A DNA stretch of 58,238 nt from Pseudoxanthomonas japonensis (GTDB lineage: Bacteria > Pseudomonadota > Gammaproteobacteria > Xanthomonadales > Xanthomonadaceae): positions 1 through 58,238 of the forward strand of contig NZ_PDWW01000028.1 in NCBI RefSeq assembly GCF_010093445.1. The letters are read 5' to 3'. Position numbers and translations under genes: made by a program. Below are positions 15,932 to 25,221 of this stretch, piece by piece (position 1 is the first letter of the stretch; every line of letters begins with the position of its first letter). Below the pieces are notes generated by a model, which worked only from the letters and a program-made list of their open reading frames with translations, ran no database searches and had not been told where the DNA came from.

Positions 15932-16120
15932 CGTTCTCCGGAAGCAGGACGGACGCGCATCGCGCGCGCGGACCCGGGAGGATATCGGCCAGGTACGGCG
16001 GCCGACCGTGCCAAAGGTGCCGGGACGCGGGACCAGCGCGGTTCCCCCGCACTCAAGAAGTGTGACGCGGGGCCGATACCGGTTCCTGAAGAGCCCGCCC
16101 CACGGGCCGCGACCGACCCC

Positions 16121-18196
16121 ATGACCGGCACGTACAACGAGATCCTCGTTCTCTTCTCCCTGCTGGTCGCCATCCTCGCCTCCTATACCGCCCTCGACAT
16201 GGCCGGCCGGGTGGCGACCACGCGCGGCGGCGCGGCTCGCTGGTGGCTGACCGGTGGTGCGCTGGCGATGGGACTGGGCATCTGGTCCATGCACTTCGTG
16301 GGCATGCTGGCCTTCGACCTGCCGATCCCGCTGGGCTACGACATCGCCCTGACCCTCGGCTCCATGCTGGCCGCGATCGGCTCCTCCGCATTCGCCCTGT
16401 GGCTCGTCTCGCGCGCCGACCTGCCCTATCGCCTGCTGGCGGTGGGCGCGTTGCTGATGGGCATGGGCATTGCGCTGATGCACTACACCGGCATGGCGGC
16501 ACTGCAGATGCAGCCCGGCATCGAATACCACCCCGGCTGGTTAACCCTGTCGATCGTCATCGCGGTGGTGGCATCAGGCGCCGCCCTGTGGATCGCCTTC
16601 CAGCTGCGTACCGGTGGCCGCCGCAAACTGCTGTTGCGCCTCCTGGCCGCCGTGGTGATGGGGTTCGCGATCGTCGGCATGCACTACACCGGCATGGCGG
16701 CCGCCCGCTTCGCGCCCGACAGCTGGTGCGGTGCCGCGCGCGGTGGCGGCGTACCCTCCGAATGGCTGGCCATCCTGGTGGTGGTGGCGACGGTGGCGAT
16801 CATGGGCATCGCCCTGATCGTCTCCGTGCTGGACCGGCAGATGCATGCCCGTACGCACCACCTGGCGCACTCGCTGGCGCGCGCCAACGAGGAACTGGTG
16901 CAGGCCGCGCTGCACGACCCGCTCACGCGCCTGCCCAACCGCGTCCTGCTGCAGGACCGCATCGAGCAGGCGATCGAGAAGGCCAGGCGCAAGCACGAAC
17001 AGTTCGCCGTCATGTTCCTGGACCTCGACGGATTCAAGGGCGTCAACGACGCCTACGGCCATCAGGCGGGCGATGCCTTGCTGGTGGACGTCGCTGCGCG
17101 CGTCCGCAGCCTGCTCCGCGGCCAGGACACGCTGTCGAGGCTCGGCGGCGACGAGTTCGTGCTCGTGCTCGCCGCGACCGATCCCGAAGGTGCCGCGATG
17201 GTCGCGCAACGCATCCTCGACACCGTCTCGGCGACCGCGTTGTCCGTGCACGGCGTCGAGCTGAACGTCACCGCCAGCATCGGCATCGCGCTGTATCCGT
17301 CCGATGGCGACAGCGAACGCGACCTGATGGCGCATGCCGATGCCGCGATGTACCACACCAAGGACAACGGGCGGAACGGGTACACGTTCTTCGCGCCGTC
17401 GATGAACATCAGCGCGCACCAGCAGTTGAAGCTGCTGAATGATCTGCGCCGCGCCATCGAACGCGGCGAACTGGTCCTCCATTACCAGCCCAAGTTCGCC
17501 GCACCGGATTACCGGATGGTGGGCGCCGAGGCGCTGGTGCGCTGGCGGCATCCCGAGCTGGGACTCCTCTCTCCCGGCGCCTTCATTCCCGCGGCGGAGC
17601 GCAGCGGCCTGATCCTGGCCATCGGCGACTGGGTGCTGGACGAAGCCTGCCGCCAGATGCGCGCGTGGCGCCACGCCGGGCACGAGATCGCCAACGTCGC
17701 GATCAACCTGTCCTCGCTGCAGTTTTCTTCGCCCAGTCTTGTGGAGGCCGTGGCCGCGGCCCTGCGCCGGCATGAAGTGCCGGCCTCCAGCCTCACGCTG
17801 GAAATCACCGAAACCACCGCCATGCGCGACGCCGATGCCAGCCTCGGCATCCTCGACGAGCTGACGGCGATGGGCGTGAAGATCTCCATCGACGATTTCG
17901 GCACCGGCTATTCGAGCCTGCTGTATCTCAAGCGCCTGCCGGCCGACGAACTGAAGATCGACCGCGCCTTCGTCCACGAACTGGAAACCAACGCCGACGA
18001 TGTCGCCATCGTGGCGTCCATCATCGCGCTGGGAAAAACGCTGAACCTGCGCGTGGTGGCGGAGGGGGTCGAAACGCCGGGACAGCGGCAGCATCTGCGA
18101 CGCCTGGGCTGCGACCTCTACCAGGGCTACCTGATGGGCGAGCCGGTGGAGGCCGACCAGTTGTTCGCAGCACTCGCCGACCGGCCGCTGGCCTGA
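16121..18196 (+). CDS. MHYT-GGDEF-EAL c-di-GMP signalling protein
   Basis: This 691-residue protein has three MHYT-type sensor repeats in an N-terminal membrane domain (WSMHFVGM, ALMHYTGM, GMHYTGMAA), then a GGDEF domain (GGDEF at 342-346) and an EAL domain (EAL at 470-472, EITETTAM, DDFGTGYSS, VVAEGVET). All the usual EAL metal-ligand motifs are seen, so phosphodiesterase activity is likely; GGDEF is intact too. MHYT domains are thought to bind copper and sense O2, CO or NO. Start taken at ATG 16121. The very large open frame upstream is an artefact of GC-rich antisense DNA. Confidence 0.93.
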   Translation: MTGTYNEILVLFSLLVAILASYTALDMAGRVATTRGGAARWWLTGGALAMGLGIWSMHFVGMLAFDLPIPLGYDIALTLGSMLAAIGSSAFALWLVSRADLPYRLLAVGALLMGMGIALMHYTGMAALQMQPGIEYHPGWLTLSIVIAVVASGAALWIAFQLRTGGRRKLLLRLLAAVVMGFAIVGMHYTGMAAARFAPDSWCGAARGGGVPSEWLAILVVVATVAIMGIALIVSVLDRQMHARTHHLAHSLARANEELVQAALHDPLTRLPNRVLLQDRIEQAIEKARRKHEQFAVMFLDLDGFKGVNDAYGHQAGDALLVDVAARVRSLLRGQDTLSRLGGDEFVLVLAATDPEGAAMVAQRILDTVSATALSVHGVELNVTASIGIALYPSDGDSERDLMAHADAAMYHTKDNGRNGYTFFAPSMNISAHQQLKLLNDLRRAIERGELVLHYQPKFAAPDYRMVGAEALVRWRHPELGLLSPGAFIPAAERSGLILAIGDWVLDEACRQMRAWRHAGHEIANVAINLSSLQFSSPSLVEAVAAALRRHEVPASSLTLEITETTAMRDADASLGILDELTAMGVKISIDDFGTGYSSLLYLKRLPADELKIDRAFVHELETNADDVAIVASIIALGKTLNLRVVAEGVETPGQRQHLRRLGCDLYQGYLMGEPVEADQLFAALADRPLA

Positions 18197-18218
18197 CGGC
18201 ATCCGGGCGCGGATGCGC

Positions 18219-18809
18219 TCAAGCGGGTTCCGGACGCGCCGGGCGACGGTCGCGCGCGCTGAGCGGGTGGGCGGTCCTGTGCGGCTGCCCGCTCATGTCG
18301 AAGAACAGCGACGGCGCCTGCCTGCGCAGTTTCGCCGTCACGACGCCGGCGGCGATCCTCAGTCCACCGCCGATCACGGCGAACGGCGTCGGCCGCACGT
18401 CGCCGAGCGCAGCGCCTGCATTCAACACGATCCTGTCCCGCGGACCGAAGGCGGCATCCCGTTGCTGCGCATCCGGAAGGCAAGCGGCCACCACGCCGAC
18501 ATAGGCGACATGGCCGTGGCGCGGCGTGTTGCCCAATGGCGTGCGGCAGCAGCCCGCGTACCAGCGCAGCAGTCCGCCTTCGCGCAGGCACAGGCCGGCG
18601 ATGTGTTCTTCGCCCGCAGTGAACGTCACCGCATCGGGGTTCATCGCGATGATGTCGGTCCCGCCCTGCGCATCCATCACACCTGGCTGGCCGAGATGCC
18701 GCGCATACGCCTGGCAGTCGCGGCAATAGCAGGTGGCGCGCGCATACGCACGGCGCGCGTCCACCGTGCCCTGCACCTGTCCGCACCGGCAACGCAATTC
18801 GAGTGTCAT
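18219..18809 (-). CDS. DUF6151 family protein (GFA/CENP-V-like zinc site)
   Basis: This 196-residue protein has a GFA-like zinc-binding pattern: CRCGQVQG near the start, CYCRDCQAYARHLG (three Cys), and AGCCRTPLGNTPRHGHV. This is the layout of glutathione-dependent formaldehyde-activating (GFA)-like proteins and of the DUF6151 branch. The substrate is not known. The C-terminal 20 residues are basic and proline-rich. Start at ATG 18809. The gene is separated by about 110 bases from the HDOD gene and overlaps nothing. Confidence 0.72.
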   Translation of the reverse strand: MTLELRCRCGQVQGTVDARRAYARATCYCRDCQAYARHLGQPGVMDAQGGTDIIAMNPDAVTFTAGEEHIAGLCLREGGLLRWYAGCCRTPLGNTPRHGHVAYVGVVAACLPDAQQRDAAFGPRDRIVLNAGAALGDVRPTPFAVIGGGLRIAAGVVTAKLRRQAPSLFFDMSGQPHRTAHPLSARDRRPARPEPA

Positions 18810-18920
18810 GGAACACCTCGTCGTTGGACTTTGCCTGAGCGAGGGATACAGCATCCCGGATAAGCAGGACGTCAAACGGATGCGCATTGGCTGACTCGCA
18901 GGAAAACCGCCACCCCCGCT

Positions 18921-19862
18921 TCAGGCGGCGTTGGCTTCCGCGACGCCGTCCATCACCGCGCTCGCTTCGGGCGCAGCCATCGCGAGCGCACGCGCAAGCG
19001 GGCTCATGGCATGCGTCGCGTCGGCACCCTGCTCGTCCAGCGCCTGCATCACACGTTCCGAAAGCCCCCATTCACGGGCGACGGCGCGACCGATACGCGG
19101 CGACCAGCGGTGCAGCACATGGCCCATCGACCCGGCGTCGGGAAATCCACCCGCCTGCGCCGCGACGGCGTCGCGCAACGCCTGCACCACCACGATGGCG
19201 CCCAGCCCCTGCAACAGTGCCAGCAACTGCGCGGCGAACACCTCCTCGCGTCCGCCGGCACGCGCCGCATCCGCCGCGATCAGTGCGGTACGCTGCGTGT
19301 GGTCCCAGATCAGGTCGGGCAGGCGGCCGAACACGCCACCTTCCACCCGCATCACCGGCTGCATCAGTGCGACGGCGACCAGATGGCGCAGCCCGTCCAC
19401 TCCGACCATCGCCACCGCGCGGTCCAGGCTCTCCACCGCTGCCCCATGGCTGCGATACAACGCACTGTTCGCGAGTTTCAGCAGCGTGGCCGCCAGCGTG
19501 GGATCGCGCGCGATGACGCTCGCGATATCGCGACTGGACGCGTCGTCGTCGTTGAGCGTGCTCAGCAGGTGCGGCAGCAGTTGCGGACGCCGCGGCAGAC
19601 GTTGCGGATCCTCCGCGAAACGCTGGAGCCTGCGGCGCACGGCCGCGATGACGGCGTCGCTGTCCTCCGCCGGCAGCGACGCCATCGCGTCGACCCCGGC
19701 GAACCGCAGCAGCGGCCCGGCCCAGTCCCGCGACGGTGCTTGCGGCGCGGCGGCGTCGCCGGCTGGCGTAGCAGGCGCTAGCGCCAACGCCGGCACGGAC
19801 GCCGCGCGCCGGTTCCTGGACCACCAGTCGGTGACTTTCCCGAGCAACGCCACGCAGCCCAT
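18921..19862 (-). CDS. HDOD domain protein
   Basis: This 313-residue protein has an HDOD domain at about 90-290 (QLLPHLLSTLNDDDASSRDIASVIARDPTLAATLLKLANSALYRSHGAAVESLDRAVAMVGVDGLRHLVAVALMQPV), a degenerate HD domain without the catalytic HD dyad. HDOD proteins act as signalling hubs, often downstream of c-di-GMP or in virulence regulation. An Ala/Pro-rich N-terminal stretch precedes it (about 20-50). Start at ATG 19862. It stands alone between the DUF6151 gene and a divergent PA2169-like gene. Confidence 0.85.
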   Translation of the reverse strand: MGCVALLGKVTDWWSRNRRAASVPALALAPATPAGDAAAPQAPSRDWAGPLLRFAGVDAMASLPAEDSDAVIAAVRRRLQRFAEDPQRLPRRPQLLPHLLSTLNDDDASSRDIASVIARDPTLAATLLKLANSALYRSHGAAVESLDRAVAMVGVDGLRHLVAVALMQPVMRVEGGVFGRLPDLIWDHTQRTALIAADAARAGGREEVFAAQLLALLQGLGAIVVVQALRDAVAAQAGGFPDAGSMGHVLHRWSPRIGRAVAREWGLSERVMQALDEQGADATHAMSPLARALAMAAPEASAVMDGVAEANAA

Positions 19863-20059
19863 CCCTTCTTCGCATGTTCGATGTCATGCCATCGGCCATT
19901 TACGGAGAATCTTTAGCCTTCGTGAGGAACGGCTTCGCGTGGCCACGATGTTCATGAACCTCGCCCACGCGAGGTCACACGGCGTTGATGCCGGTTGCGC
20001 GACGGTAACGCCACGGAACGCGACCCCTGCGCTTCCCCGACTTTCAACAGGAGTACCCG

Positions 20060-20515
20060 ATGAACACCCAGAAGAAGATCCAGCACAGCCTCAACGACCT
20101 GATCGAGATCGCCCGCGACGGCCACGGCTTCTACACCGAAGCCGCCGGCAAGGTGAAGGATGCCGAACTCGCCGCGCTGTTCACGCGTATCGCCGGCGTC
20201 AAGCAGGACATCGTGGCGCGCCTCAGCGCGACCGTCGCCGCCACCGGCGGCACGCCCGCCGAACACGGCACGCTGGTCGGCAGCATGCAGCAGTTCTACG
20301 GCAAGGTCCGTGCCGCGCTGGGCGACACCACGTACGGCTACGTCTCCGAGCTGGAGGAATCCGAGGATCGCCTGCTGAAGGCGTTCAACGAGACCATCAG
20401 CGACGAGGACACGCCGGCCGCTGCGCGCGCCGAGGCCCAGGCGCTGCTGCCGAGCGTGCGCGAGTGCCACAACGTGATGCGCGACCGCAAGCAGGTGCTC
20501 AAGCACGCCAGCTGA
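20060..20515 (+). CDS. PA2169-type four-helix-bundle protein (DUF2383)
   Basis: This 151-residue protein has the DUF2383/PA2169 layout: LNDLIEIARDGHGFYTEAAGKVKDAELAALFTRIAGVKQDIVARL then a long helix pair ending HNVMRDRKQVLKHA. It is expected to be a ferritin-like four-helix bundle of unknown role, seen often under stress or biofilm conditions. AGGAGTACCCG precedes the ATG, a good ribosome-binding site. A clear intrinsic terminator follows the stop (20550-20575), so the gene is probably monocistronic. Confidence 0.85.
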   Translation: MNTQKKIQHSLNDLIEIARDGHGFYTEAAGKVKDAELAALFTRIAGVKQDIVARLSATVAATGGTPAEHGTLVGSMQQFYGKVRAALGDTTYGYVSELEESEDRLLKAFNETISDEDTPAAARAEAQALLPSVRECHNVMRDRKQVLKHAS

Positions 20516-20549
20516 GCCGCATGGCGACCTGACGATCTGCCTGCACACG

Positions 20550-20577
20550 AAGCCCCGCCATCGCGGGGCTTCTTCAT
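20550..20577 (+). terminator. Intrinsic terminator
   Basis: AAGCCCCGC (20550-20558) pairs with GCGGGGCTT (20563-20571) across a 4-base loop, followed by the T-rich stretch CTTCATT. It is a standard rho-independent terminator at the end of the PA2169-like gene and may work for the convergent ligD transcript as well. Confidence 0.85.
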
Positions 20578-20622
20578 TGACAGCTTGCGACGAGGTGCGG
20601 GCCGGTAGGACAGCACCAGGAC

Positions 20623-23151
20623 TCAGCGGGACGTCTTGCGCACGCCCGCCTTGGATAGCCTCGCCGCCACGGCCTCAAGGTCCTGTTTCCCGCGCATGTA
20701 ATCCCCCCACGGATGTTCGCCGATACGCGCCATGCGCCGCGGCGCGGACGCCAGCGTGTAGGCGTCGCCGCCCTTGAGGCGGCCGAGTTCCTCCCAGCGC
20801 AAAGGCATCGCCACCGGCGCGCCGTCGCGCGCGCGCAACGAGAACGAGGCCACGCTGGTCGCACCGCGCCCGTTGCGCAGGTAGTCGATGAAGATGCGGC
20901 CCTTCCTGAACTTCTTCGTGGCCGTGGCGACATAGGCCAACGGTTCGGAGGCCGCCATCGACTCGGCGAACGCATGCGCGAAGTCCTTCACCTGTGGCCA
21001 TGCGCACGCCGGCTTCAGCGGCACCACCACGTGCAGGCCCTTGCCACCGGACGTGCGCACATGCGACGTCAATCCGAGCGCGCGCAGACGTCTGCGCACC
21101 AGGCGCGCCGCGTCCACCACGCGCGCCCACGCGACGTCCGGCCCCGGATCCAGGTCGAACACGATCCGGTCGGCGAGATCGGGCGTCTTCGCCCGCGCGC
21201 CCCAGGGATGGAACTCGATCGCGTTGAACTGCGCCAGCTCCAGCAGACCGGCTTCATCGTTCACGACCAGATAGTCCGCGCGCGCACCGCCCTCCTCTTC
21301 CAAAGGCACCACACCGACGCGGTCCATGCCGGGCGTGTTGTGTTTCTGGAAGAAGCACGGCCGCCCTGCGCCCTGCGGACAGCGCACGATGGACAGGGGG
21401 CGGCCCTCGATCTCCGGCAGCAACCAGCGCGCCATCGCACGGTAGTAGTCGAAGACCTGCCGCTTGGTGATGCCGCTGCCGGGGAAGACGACGCGCTCGG
21501 GGTGCGTCGGTTCGACCGCCTCGGCGGACTTGGAAATGCGGCGAGTGGCAGGCATGGCGGATCCGGTGCGAGGGAGGGAAGACGGCTCGCACAGATCCGC
21601 GGCGCGCTTGTCACGACGGATCGTCTTGAGCGAAGGCTGCCGCAACAAGCCCTGGTTGCCCAGGCCATGGTGGAAGACTTCCGCCACCAGCGTCGGCGTG
21701 ACCCAGCGGGCGCGCCGAAGCTCCGGATCGTCGACCTCGACGCGCGCTGTCGGCGCGCTGCGCGCGCGTGGCGCCAGTTGCGCGGCGAGCGTGTCGAGCT
21801 GCTCATGGCTGAAGCCCGTGCCCACGCGGCCCGCGTAGCGCCAGCCGCGGGCGCCCTCCGGCGCGGCCAGCAGCAGCGCACCCAGGCCGTTGCGGCTTCC
21901 TTTGGGCGCGGTGTAACCGACGACCGCGAATTCGTCCGACGCGCGCTGCTTGATCTTGCGCCAGGCGTCTCCGCGCCCCGCCCTGTACGGCGCATCGGCA
22001 CGCTTGCTGATGATGCCTTCCAGTCCGCGCTCGAGCGCCATCGCCAGCGCATCGTCGCCACGGCCGACGATGTGCGAACTGTAGACCAGGCGGTCGGGCG
22101 GCGACTTCAGGATTTCCGCCAGCAGCGCCTTGCGCTGGTACTGCGGGCTGCGCGCCAGGTCCACGCCATCGACCTGCAGGATGTCGAACAGCACGTACGA
22201 CAGGGTCGCGTTCTTCTCGCCGGCCAGGGTCGCCTGCAGCAGGCCGAAGTCCTCCTGCCGCCCGGCACCGGCCACCAGCTCGCCATCGAGCACGGCGTCG
22301 TCCAGGTCCAGCGCCTCGACGGCCGCCACGATCTCGGGCACCTTCGCGGTCCATTCGATTTCGTTGCGCGACCACAGCCGGGCCTTTCCCTTCGCGATCC
22401 GGGCGATCAAGCGGTACCCGTCCCACTTGGCCTCATGCAACCAGGTATCGCCCTGGGGAACGTGTTCCTGCAATTTCGCCAGCTGTGGCATGCGGAAGCC
22501 GGGGCGCTGGCTGGTAGCGCGCGCGCCGTCCAGTCGCGCCGCCCGCTTGGCCCAGCGCTCGGTCCCGCGGGAGGCGACGGCGGCACGCTTGCGCACCTTT
22601 CCCTTCGGTCGCGCGGACGTTCCGCCCACGGGCGTCACGTCCTGCAGCAGGTCGTCGGCTTCCTGCGTGCCGGCGTACTCGTCGCGCTCCTTGAACAGCA
22701 GCCACTGCGGCTGGCGCGCCGGCTTCTGCGTACGGACCAGGTGCCAACCACCCTTGAGCTTGTCGCCGAACAGGCGGAAGCGCAGATGCCCCTTGGCAAG
22801 TTGCGCTTTCGCGTCGCCGTCGGTCGTCCACAAGCCCTTGTCGAACGTGGCGACGTGGCCGCCACCGTATTGTCCTTTCGGGATATCGCCTTCGAATTCG
22901 GCGTAGTCGATCGGGTGGTCTTCCACCTCGGCCGCCAGCCGCTTCACGTCCGGGTCGAAGCTGGGGCCCTTCGGCACGGCCCAGCTCTTCAGCGTGTCGC
23001 CCACCTGCAGGCGGAAGTCGTAATGCCGATGGCTGGCATGGTGCAGCTGGACCACGAAGATGGGCCGTTTGCTCCGCGCGCGGCGCCCGTCCGACGCCGG
23101 TTCCGGCGTGCGGTCGAAACGGCGCTTGCGGCGGTATTCCTGCAGGCTCAT
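20623..23151 (-). CDS. ligD: ATP-dependent DNA ligase D (NHEJ)
   Basis: This 842-residue protein shows the Pseudomonas-type domain order PE-LIG-POL. First comes a 3'-phosphoesterase module (HHASHRHYDFRLQVGDTLKSWAVPKGPS, DYAEFEGDIPKGQYGGGHV). Next is the nucleotidyltransferase ligase (active-site Lys242 in EAKWDGYRLIARI) followed by the OB fold (GLGALLLA, RVGTGFSHEQL). Last is the archaeo-eukaryotic-primase-like polymerase (VFDLDPGPDVAWARVVDAA, HVRTSGGKGLHVVVPL). It acts with Ku in bacterial non-homologous end joining. Ku is encoded in the same direction upstream, separated by one 209-residue gene, so this is a compact NHEJ operon. Confidence 0.95.
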   Translation of the reverse strand: MSLQEYRRKRRFDRTPEPASDGRRARSKRPIFVVQLHHASHRHYDFRLQVGDTLKSWAVPKGPSFDPDVKRLAAEVEDHPIDYAEFEGDIPKGQYGGGHVATFDKGLWTTDGDAKAQLAKGHLRFRLFGDKLKGGWHLVRTQKPARQPQWLLFKERDEYAGTQEADDLLQDVTPVGGTSARPKGKVRKRAAVASRGTERWAKRAARLDGARATSQRPGFRMPQLAKLQEHVPQGDTWLHEAKWDGYRLIARIAKGKARLWSRNEIEWTAKVPEIVAAVEALDLDDAVLDGELVAGAGRQEDFGLLQATLAGEKNATLSYVLFDILQVDGVDLARSPQYQRKALLAEILKSPPDRLVYSSHIVGRGDDALAMALERGLEGIISKRADAPYRAGRGDAWRKIKQRASDEFAVVGYTAPKGSRNGLGALLLAAPEGARGWRYAGRVGTGFSHEQLDTLAAQLAPRARSAPTARVEVDDPELRRARWVTPTLVAEVFHHGLGNQGLLRQPSLKTIRRDKRAADLCEPSSLPRTGSAMPATRRISKSAEAVEPTHPERVVFPGSGITKRQVFDYYRAMARWLLPEIEGRPLSIVRCPQGAGRPCFFQKHNTPGMDRVGVVPLEEEGGARADYLVVNDEAGLLELAQFNAIEFHPWGARAKTPDLADRIVFDLDPGPDVAWARVVDAARLVRRRLRALGLTSHVRTSGGKGLHVVVPLKPACAWPQVKDFAHAFAESMAASEPLAYVATATKKFRKGRIFIDYLRNGRGATSVASFSLRARDGAPVAMPLRWEELGRLKGGDAYTLASAPRRMARIGEHPWGDYMRGKQDLEAVAARLSKAGVRKTSR

Positions 23152-23223
23152 CGGGATCCTCGCATGCGCCCGTTATGCCGCGCATGCCGTCAACAAGACG
23201 TGCAAGCGTCGCGACGGCGCGAA

Positions 23224-23853
23224 TCAGCGCGGCGCCAGCGTGTTGCGCGCCAGCCAGGCGTGCAGCGCTGGCGACACCGCGTCGTCCAGCGCAACGTCAA
23301 GTACCGCGTATGCATCGAGGGCGTCCCGCAGCGCTGCCAGGGGCCGCCACGCGACGGCGGCTGGCCAAGCGTCGGGAGCACCATAGTGCGCGAGTGCCGC
23401 CTGCTCGCCCGCCTCCAGCCGCTCGCGCTGCGCCTGGAGTCGTTGTACGACCCAAGCGCGCAGCGGCGCATGCACGACGAATCCCTGCGTTGCCAGCTCT
23501 CCTCTCGCCGTATCCAGCGTCGCCAGTGCGCCGCGGAACCATTCGGTGTGCCCCGCCGCCTGTCCGGGCACCTGGAGCGGCGGCGGCGCGGCATGCTCGC
23601 GCAAGGCGCGCTTCCAGCGGGTTTCCCAGCCGCGCGCCTCGCGCACGCTACCGGCCTCGGCCAGCCAAGCGCGATCAAGGTCGAAAAACTCGTACCAGCG
23701 CGGCGAAAACGCCTGCATGCGCGCCAGCGGATCGGTGGCGATGCCGAGCTTGGCGTGGTCCTCGTAGGCGCACGGCAGCACGTACAGGCAGGCGCGTCCA
23801 CTGGCGCCGGTGCCGACGCCGTCCACCGGCACGATGCGCCGCCCTCCCGCCAT
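23224..23853 (-). CDS. GIY-YIG superfamily (T5orf172-like) protein between ku and ligD
   Basis: This 209-residue protein has the pattern ACLYVLPCAYEDHAKLGIATDPLARMQAFSPRWYEFFDLDRAW near the N-terminus, then WETRWKRALREH and GHTEWFRG. This is the order of conserved blocks in GIY-YIG/T5orf172 domains: a Y-V motif, a K-x-G-I-A/T-D-P-x-x-R block, a Glu in a helix, and EWF at the end. The canonical GIY-YIG first tripeptide is degenerate, so nuclease activity is uncertain. The remaining C-terminal region is helical. It starts 3 bases past the ku stop, so it is translationally coupled to ku in the NHEJ operon. Recognised by pattern only; the function in end joining is unknown. Confidence 0.55.
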   Translation of the reverse strand: MAGGRRIVPVDGVGTGASGRACLYVLPCAYEDHAKLGIATDPLARMQAFSPRWYEFFDLDRAWLAEAGSVREARGWETRWKRALREHAAPPPLQVPGQAAGHTEWFRGALATLDTARGELATQGFVVHAPLRAWVVQRLQAQRERLEAGEQAALAHYGAPDAWPAAVAWRPLAALRDALDAYAVLDVALDDAVSPALHAWLARNTLAPR

Positions 23854-23856
23854 GGA

Positions 23857-24774
23857 TCAGCGCGACGCCGCCTTGCGTGCGCGCTTGGCCGGCGCCTTCT
23901 TCGTGGACTTGGATGCCTTCTTCGCCGCCTTCCTCGCGGGCGCTTTCTTCGCCGCCGCCTTCCTGGCCGGCGTGCGCTTCTTGCTGTCCAGACTCTTCTG
24001 CAGCAGCGACATGAAGTCCACCACGTTGGTGGCAGCGTCCTCGTGTTCGGTCTCTTCCTCGACGATCTTCGTGGTGGCGCCGCGCGCCTTGATGCGCTTC
24101 TTGATGATGGTTTCCAGGCGCTTGCGGAACTCGTCCTGGTAATCGTCGGGCTTCCACGTGGCCGACATCGACGCGATCAGCGTCTCCGCCATCTCGCGTT
24201 CCTTGGCGGTGATGCGGTAATCGGCCGCCTTGCCGCCCGGCAGCTTGTACTCCTCCGGATCCACCAGCTCCTGCGGATAGCGCAACATCAGCAGGACCAG
24301 CGCATCGCCTTCCGGCACCACCGCGCACAGGTATTCGCGCGTGCGGATCACCACCCGCGCCACGCCGACCTTGCCGGTGCTTTCCAGCGTATCCCGCAGC
24401 AGCACGTAGCCCTTCTCTGCCTTCTTGCCCGGCACCAGGATGTAGGGCTTCTCGAAGAAGCGCAGGCCGATCGCGTCACGGTCGACGAACGCCTCCACGT
24501 CGACCGATTCGTGCGTCTGCGGTGCGGCCGAGGCGATGTCCTCCTTCTCCACGACCACGTAGCTGCCCTTGTCGTACTCGAACGCCTTGACGATGTCCTT
24601 CCACGGCACTTCCTCGCCCGTATCGGCGTTGACGCGCTCGAAGCGGATGGGCTTTTTGTCACGGGAGTCGAGCATGCGGAAGCTGATGTCCACCTTGCGT
24701 TCGCCCGACATCAGCGAGACGGGAATGTTGAGAAGGCCGAACGACAGCGTGCCGGTCCAGATGGGGCGTGCCAT
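23857..24774 (-). CDS. ku: Non-homologous end joining protein Ku
   Basis: This 305-residue protein begins MARPIWTGTLSFGLLNIPVSL, the standard bacterial Ku N-terminus. It has the Ku beta-barrel core (KKPIRFERVNADTGEEVPWKDIVKAFEYDKGSYVVVEKEDI, YILVPGKKAEKGYVLLRDTLESTGKVGVARVVIRTREYL) and DYRITAKEREMAETLIASM near the end of the core. From about 250 it has a long lysine/alanine-rich tail (TPARKAAAKKAPARKAAKKA..), which is thought to extend DNA binding and aid LigD recruitment. It binds DNA ends as a homodimer. It heads the operon ku - GIY-YIG-like - ligD. Confidence 0.95.
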   Translation of the reverse strand: MARPIWTGTLSFGLLNIPVSLMSGERKVDISFRMLDSRDKKPIRFERVNADTGEEVPWKDIVKAFEYDKGSYVVVEKEDIASAAPQTHESVDVEAFVDRDAIGLRFFEKPYILVPGKKAEKGYVLLRDTLESTGKVGVARVVIRTREYLCAVVPEGDALVLLMLRYPQELVDPEEYKLPGGKAADYRITAKEREMAETLIASMSATWKPDDYQDEFRKRLETIIKKRIKARGATTKIVEEETEHEDAATNVVDFMSLLQKSLDSKKRTPARKAAAKKAPARKAAKKASKSTKKAPAKRARKAASR

Positions 24775-24857
24775 GACGTGCCTGCAGGGACGGAGGGAAC
24801 GCCATCGTGTGCAGCGACGGCGGAAACGGATGTGAAGACATCCGTCCGACGTGCGGA

Positions 24858-25124
24858 TCAGCGCAGCTGGCTGTCCTTGCTGCCGCGGCGGTTGTACAGG
24901 CCGGCGCCCTGCTCTTCCCGGTCGGCCGCTTCCTGGCAATCCACGCACAGGCGGACACCCGGCACGGCTTTCTGCCGTGCCACGGGAATGGGTTTATCGC
25001 ATTCCTCGCAGTGCGTCAGGCTGGGACCGGTGGGCAACGCGCGGCGCGCCCGTGCGATGCCGTCCTTCACGGTCGCATCGATCTGGTCCTGCACGGCGCC
25101 GTCGCCGGCCCATCCGGTTGCCAT
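24858..25124 (-). CDS. DksA/TraR family C4 zinc finger protein
   Basis: This 88-residue protein holds the C4 zinc finger CEECDKPIPVARQKAVPGVRLCVDC (about 39-63), characteristic of the DksA/TraR family, preceded by a short helix. It lacks the long DksA coiled-coil tip, so it resembles the small YbiI-type members rather than DksA itself. Such proteins bind RNA polymerase's secondary channel or their role is unknown. It lies just upstream of ku's reading direction on the same strand with about 80 bases between them, but its own promoter was not identified. Confidence 0.85.
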   Translation of the reverse strand: MATGWAGDGAVQDQIDATVKDGIARARRALPTGPSLTHCEECDKPIPVARQKAVPGVRLCVDCQEAADREEQGAGLYNRRGSKDSQLR

Positions 25125-25221
25125 GGTCGTCTCCTCTCGCTGCCCTCGATTGCACGGCCAGCTTACGCCGCGGCCGGCATCAACTCTTCACGAACAGGAA
25201 TGGGGGCTGGGCGCGCGTGAA

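Noticed and set aside
13070..18196. A 1708-codon plus-strand open frame across the phosphodiesterase, M13 peptidase and GGDEF-EAL genes
   Set aside because: It is antisense to several clear genes for most of its length; only its last 691 codons are the MHYT-GGDEF-EAL protein. Long open frames arise from the high GC content.
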